Part shown: piece after piece, positions 7,141-10,090 of the stretch
Layout: every line of letters begins with the position of its first letter
How positions within the stretch are numbered: the first letter of the stretch is position 1
Assembly (NCBI GenBank): GCA_937928475.1
Contig: CALFVE010000073.1
Coordinates: 1 to 10,090 of the forward strand
Reading direction: 5' to 3'
DNA from: an uncultured bacterium
GTDB lineage: Bacteria; Armatimonadota; Zipacnadia; Zipacnadales; Zipacnadaceae
Length of the DNA: 10,090 nucleotides
Notes under the pieces: generated by a model
What the model was told of the DNA's origin: nothing
The model's input: only the letters and a program-made list of their open reading frames with translations
Database searches by the model: none
Translations under genes and position numbers: made by a program

Positions 7141-8010
7141 CTAGGCCTGGCCCGCGGAACCCAGCAAGGCGCACTTCTCCTGAACCAGCGCGCTGACTGC
7201 CTCCAGGCCGGGCCGGAAAAGGTCACCGGGCAAACCGGTGCCCAGGAGTTCGTGCGGATCCGTCGCGCGCCAGTCGCCGGCCAGCGCTTCGGCTAAGCGC
7301 TCGGCGAAGACCAGGCGCTGGGCGGTCCCAAAGTTCACCTGCCGCACCCCCAGGGCGATCGCTTCCCGCAGTTGCTCGTCCTCGGCTCCGCTCCCGCCGT
7401 GGAGAACCAAAGGCACCGGCACGGCCTTGGCCAGGCGGGCGATGAGTTCCAGATCCAGTTCGTACTGCCCGGTCACCAGGTGCCGATTCCCGGCGCTGAT
7501 GCCCAGGGCCTGTACCCCCGTGCGCCGCACAAACTCCGCCGCGACCTGGGGATCAGTGTTCCCCGCCTCGCCGCTCAGAAGCGAGCCGACTTCCGACTCG
7601 ACCTCCACGCCGGCCGCCGCTGCCTCCTGCACCAGTTGGGCGGTTCGCGCTAGATGCGTTTCGGAATCGTCCGCCGGGTTGCTGTACATCACCACGTTGA
7701 AGCCCAGGCGCAGGGAGGCCACGGCCCAATCCCAGTAGGGCGTTTCGTTGAAAAGGTAGGCCACCGGCACCCGCGCCGCCTCCGCCGCCAGCCGCCCTGC
7801 CTGCGCCCAGGCCGGGAAGTGGCGGAGTTCTCCCTGCAGAAGACCCGGCAGGTAGATGCCGCTGAGTCCCACCATGACCGGCGCGCGGGCCGCCTCGGCT
7901 CCCCGCAGCACCGCCCCTAGGCTCTCCAAGTCCCACGGCTCGAAGTACCCGACCGCATAGCCACCCCGCTCCGCCGCGGCCATGAGTTGACTGAAGGGTG
8001 CCAGCCCCAT
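7141..8010 (-). CDS. Divergent class II fructose-bisphosphate aldolase-family protein
   Basis: TIM-barrel protein of the class II (zinc) ketose-bisphosphate aldolase family, 289 residues from the ATG at 8010. Family features: LAPFSQLMAAAERGGYAVG near the start, VEVESEVGSL (136-143), GNRH (His177), the phosphate-binding LVLHGGSG (His204) and VNFGT (225-229). Where classical enzymes read HLDHG, this one reads LFNET, so the catalytic Asp is Asn88 and the first zinc His is Glu89; the usual VMxDGS reads VMYSNP, and the usual AFN near residue 22 reads YFEPWD. It may be a retro-aldol enzyme with another metal arrangement, or may catalyse a different reaction on a phosphorylated or free sugar. An AGGAG at 8022-8026 is 11 bases from the ATG at 8010 but only 2 from the ATG at 8019, so I chose 8010. 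It sits 43 bases after the E1 beta gene and is probably in the same operon. Confidence 0.82.
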   Translation of the reverse strand: MGLAPFSQLMAAAERGGYAVGYFEPWDLESLGAVLRGAEAARAPVMVGLSGIYLPGLLQGELRHFPAWAQAGRLAAEAARVPVAYLFNETPYWDWAVASLRLGFNVVMYSNPADDSETHLARTAQLVQEAAAAGVEVESEVGSLLSGEAGNTDPQVAAEFVRRTGVQALGISAGNRHLVTGQYELDLELIARLAKAVPVPLVLHGGSGAEDEQLREAIALGVRQVNFGTAQRLVFAERLAEALAGDWRATDPHELLGTGLPGDLFRPGLEAVSALVQEKCALLGSAGQA

Positions 8011-8021
8011 TCTTTGCATTG

Positions 8022-8026
8022 CTCCT
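8022..8026 (-). promoter_or_regulatory. Ribosome binding site of the aldolase-family gene
   Basis: On the - strand AGGAG lies 11 bases before the ATG at 8010 and only 2 before the ATG at 8019. The first spacing is usable and the second is not, which favours the later start. Confidence 0.45.
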
Positions 8027-8053
8027 GCGGGGAGGCCAGTTGCTGCTCCTGCG

Positions 8054-9082
8054 CTAGCCGGCGGCGACTATTTTCCGTACTGCCTCGGCGACCTGCTCAG
8101 CGGAAGGCACAAAGGCCTCCTCCAGCGGAGGACTGAAGGGTAGCGGCACGAAGGGCGCCGCCACCCGCTGCACCGGCGCCTTGAGCAGATCAGCGAACTC
8201 GGCATGCACCGTTGCGGCAATCTCCGCGCCCCAGCCTCCGCGCCGGTGGTCTTCGTGGGCTATCACCAGCCGCCCGGTCTTGCGCAGCGAGGCGGCTAGC
8301 GCCTCCCAATCGAAGGGAATTAGCGTTCGGGGGTCCAGTACCTCCGCCTCGATGCCCTCGCCAGCCAGCATCTCGGCTGCCTGCAGGGCGACATGCACCA
8401 TCAGCATTGTCCCCAGCACCGTGACGTCGCTCCCCTCGCGCCACCGGCGCGCCTGGCCGAAGGGAAGGGTATAGTCTTCGCGAGGCACCACCTCGGTTAC
8501 CGTCGGCGCCCGCGGCTCCTTGCGGGTCTGCGCGCCGTACAGCAGTTTGTGCTCCAGGAAAATCACCGGACTGTCGTCGCGAATGGCCGTCTTGAGCAGC
8601 CCCTTGGCGTCGTAGGGACCGGCGGGGCAAGCGATCTTCAGGCCCGGAACGTGAAACAGCACCGTCTCCGGACACTGTCCGTGCTGAGCGGAGCGGCTGT
8701 TCGCCCCCACCGGCGCGCGGAAGACCAGGGGGATACTGGCCTGGCCTCCCGACATGTAGCACAGTTTGGCCGCCTGGTTGACCAGTTGATCCATGGCGCA
8801 GAAGAGGAAGTCGGAATACTGCACATCGGCCACGGGGCGCATTCCCCCCAAGGCGGCGCCGATGGCCGCGCCCACGATGGCCGTTTCCGAGACGGGCGTG
8901 TTGCGCACGCGCTCTGGGCCGAACTCGCGCTCCAGGCCCCAGGTCACGGTGAAGGCCCCGCCCCAGCCGCCGGGAATGCCGATGTCTTCCCCGAGACAGA
9001 AGACGCGCTCATCCCGCCGCATCTCCTCGGTGAGCGCGTCGCGCAGGGCCCGGGCCATGGTAATCGGACGGGGCTGGTTCAC
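8054..9082 (-). CDS. Thiamine-diphosphate 2-oxoacid dehydrogenase E1 component, beta subunit
   Basis: Beta subunit of a heterotetrameric E1 of the pyruvate/branched-chain/acetoin dehydrogenase type, which decarboxylates or cleaves a 2-oxo substrate on thiamine diphosphate. 342 residues, a usual length. Markers in order: VFCLGEDIG (27-35), NTPVSETAIVGAAIGAALGG with Glu66, the residue expected to activate the cofactor pyrimidine, DVQYSDFLFCAMDQLVNQAAK, AQHGQCPE with active-site His134, and the C-terminal region VLDPRTLIPFDWEAL. The start is GTG at 9082, overlapping the alpha-subunit stop as GTGA, with GGAGGTG five bases upstream; this implies translational coupling and paired production of the subunits. 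It differs from a standard cluster in that an aldolase-family gene rather than an E2 acyltransferase gene follows. The 2-oxo substrate cannot be read from the sequence. Confidence 0.93.
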   Translation of the reverse strand: MNQPRPITMARALRDALTEEMRRDERVFCLGEDIGIPGGWGGAFTVTWGLEREFGPERVRNTPVSETAIVGAAIGAALGGMRPVADVQYSDFLFCAMDQLVNQAAKLCYMSGGQASIPLVFRAPVGANSRSAQHGQCPETVLFHVPGLKIACPAGPYDAKGLLKTAIRDDSPVIFLEHKLLYGAQTRKEPRAPTVTEVVPREDYTLPFGQARRWREGSDVTVLGTMLMVHVALQAAEMLAGEGIEAEVLDPRTLIPFDWEALAASLRKTGRLVIAHEDHRRGGWGAEIAATVHAEFADLLKAPVQRVAAPFVPLPFSPPLEEAFVPSAEQVAEAVRKIVAAG

Positions 9083-10090
9083 GGTCGCACCTCCGGCGCC
9101 TTCTCCCCCGGCCAGAAGTCGGGCGCGCCCCGCGGCCCAGGCACAAAGACGTCATTCCACAACGCCGCGGGCGGTGGGTGAGCAGCCGCTTCGCCGAAGG
9201 CAAGGGCGTCTTCCACCTCCGCCCGAATCTGCTCTCTCATCTCCACGTCCGCCTCTTCGCTCAGCAGTCCCGCCTCCCGCAGTCGTCTCTGCTGAAGCAC
9301 GATTGGGTCCCGCGCGCGCCAGCAGCGCTCTTCCTCCTCACTGCGATACTTGTTGCGGTCGCTGCGCGAATGCCCGCAGAAGCGAAAGGTCTCACACTCC
9401 ACCAGCGTCGGACCTCCCCCGCTTCTGGCCCGCTGAACGGCCTCCTCGCAAGCACTCGCGACCGCCTCCACATCCATGCCGTCCACGGTAACGGCGGGAA
9501 TCCCGTAGGCCGCCGCCCGATCTGCGACGTGAGGCACCGGGGCGGTCAGGTGGTACGGCGTCGAAGCCGCGTACTGGTTGTTCTCGCAGACCAAGACCAC
9601 CGGCAGCCGCCAGACCGCCGCTAGATTGACGCCTTCGTGAAAGGCTCCTTCCCCCACCGCGCCGTCCCCGAAGAAGCAGAGCGTGACGCGGTCGCTGGCC
9701 GGCATCTTCTGGCTGAGCGCCAGCCCGGTGGCGAGGGGGATACTGCCCGCCACGATGGCGATGGCCGGCAGCATCCCCCGCGCGAGGTCGCCCAGGTGCA
9801 TGGAGCCGCCCTTGCCGCGGCAGCAGCCGGCGGCCTTGCCGTACAGTTCTGCCGCAATCTCCCGCAGGGGCAGACCGCGAGCGATGGCGTGGCCGTGCGA
9901 GCGGTGCGTGCTCGTGATCAGGTCATCCCCACGCAGCACCGCGCAAGCGCCGACCGCCACGGCCTCCTGGCCCTGGTACTGGTGCACCGTCCCCGGCACC
10001 CGGCCCGCCGCAAACAGTTCGAAGAGGCGATCCTCAAACAACCTTATGCGCAGCATCTCTCGATAAAGGTGCAAGCGCTGAGTGTCGAGT
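9079..10090 (-). CDS. Thiamine-diphosphate 2-oxoacid dehydrogenase E1 component, alpha subunit (5' partial)
   Basis: Alpha subunit partner of the preceding beta subunit; it carries the diphosphate- and Mg-binding half of the cofactor site. Numbering from the TTG at 10074: STHRSHGHAIARG (55-67), GKGGSMHLGD (87-96), the thiamine-diphosphate motif from GDGAVGEGA (136-144) to ENNQYA (164-169), and the loop GHSRSDRNKYRSEEE (234-248) typical of E1 alpha. The stretch GTVHQYQGQEAVAVGACAVL and the later RAAAYGIPAVTVDGMDVEAV are close in style to acetoin-dehydrogenase-type alpha subunits, but this does not fix the substrate. The frame stays open to the right edge of the window, where residues L-D-T-Q-R precede LHLYREMLRIRLFE, so the true start lies outside and the TTG is probably internal. 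Its stop overlaps the beta start by 4 bases. Confidence 0.92.
   Translation of the reverse strand, partial: LDTQRLHLYREMLRIRLFEDRLFELFAAGRVPGTVHQYQGQEAVAVGACAVLRGDDLITSTHRSHGHAIARGLPLREIAAELYGKAAGCCRGKGGSMHLGDLARGMLPAIAIVAGSIPLATGLALSQKMPASDRVTLCFFGDGAVGEGAFHEGVNLAAVWRLPVVLVCENNQYAASTPYHLTAPVPHVADRAAAYGIPAVTVDGMDVEAVASACEEAVQRARSGGGPTLVECETFRFCGHSRSDRNKYRSEEEERCWRARDPIVLQQRRLREAGLLSEEADVEMREQIRAEVEDALAFGEAAAHPPPAALWNDVFVPGPRGAPDFWPGEKAPEVRP
9088..9094 (-). promoter_or_regulatory. Ribosome binding site of E1 beta
   Basis: GGAGGTG on the - strand, five bases before the GTG at 9082 and lying within the last codons of the alpha subunit. It supports the non-ATG start and coupled translation. Confidence 0.7.

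Noticed and set aside
8393..9181. Plus-strand open frame opposite E1 beta (also 8793-9491)
   Set aside because: Shadow frames with low-complexity composition, crossing the coupled E1 junction.
1..10090. tRNA, rRNA, CRISPR repeats, insertion sequences, phage or defence genes
   Set aside because: No regularly spaced repeats, terminal inverted repeats, transposase or integrase motifs, or cloverleaf-like stretches were seen; the window is filled by metabolic genes.

Overview
The window is a GC-rich, gene-dense bacterial segment devoted to complex-carbohydrate breakdown and sugar catabolism. It holds seven protein genes and no RNA gene, mobile element or CRISPR array that I can see. The combination of a very large heparinase II/III-type polysaccharide lyase, a secreted SGNH esterase with a CBM9-like module, and sugar isomerase, kinase and aldolase genes suits a free-living polysaccharide degrader. 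Armatimonadota, Planctomycetota or a related environmental lineage are plausible, but this is a weak guess from gene style alone.

Layout. Positions 1-6390 are on the + strand: (1) a giant polysaccharide-lyase-like protein whose 5' end lies outside the window (3-3461); (2) a secreted SGNH hydrolase with a C-terminal CBM9-like domain (about 3698-5356); (3) a PfkB-family sugar kinase (5431-6390). Positions 6406-10090 are on the - strand and read right to left: (4) E1 alpha of a thiamine-diphosphate 2-oxoacid dehydrogenase, cut by the right edge of the window (9079-10090); (5) E1 beta, overlapping E1 alpha by 4 bases (8054-9082); (6) a divergent class II aldolase-family protein (7141-8010); (7) a D-lyxose/D-mannose isomerase of the cupin type (6406-7083). 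The two gene sets converge with only 15 bases between stop codons 3 and 7.

Likely joint role (inference). The two large + strand proteins would cleave and de-esterify an acidic or acetylated polysaccharide outside the cytoplasm. The isomerase, kinase and aldolase-like protein would then process the released sugar in the cytoplasm as aldose, ketose, ketose phosphate and C3 or shorter fragments. The E1 pair would oxidise or transfer a 2-oxo-acid product. No E2 or E3 subunit gene lies downstream of the E1 pair; the next genes are the aldolase-like gene and the isomerase.

Most interesting points: the aldolase-family protein keeps the fold signatures and two zinc histidines but has Asn-Glu where classical class II aldolases have the catalytic Asp and a zinc His; the orphan E1 pair is embedded in a sugar-isomerase operon; and the SGNH esterase has Tyr in place of the usual Asp of the DxxH block.
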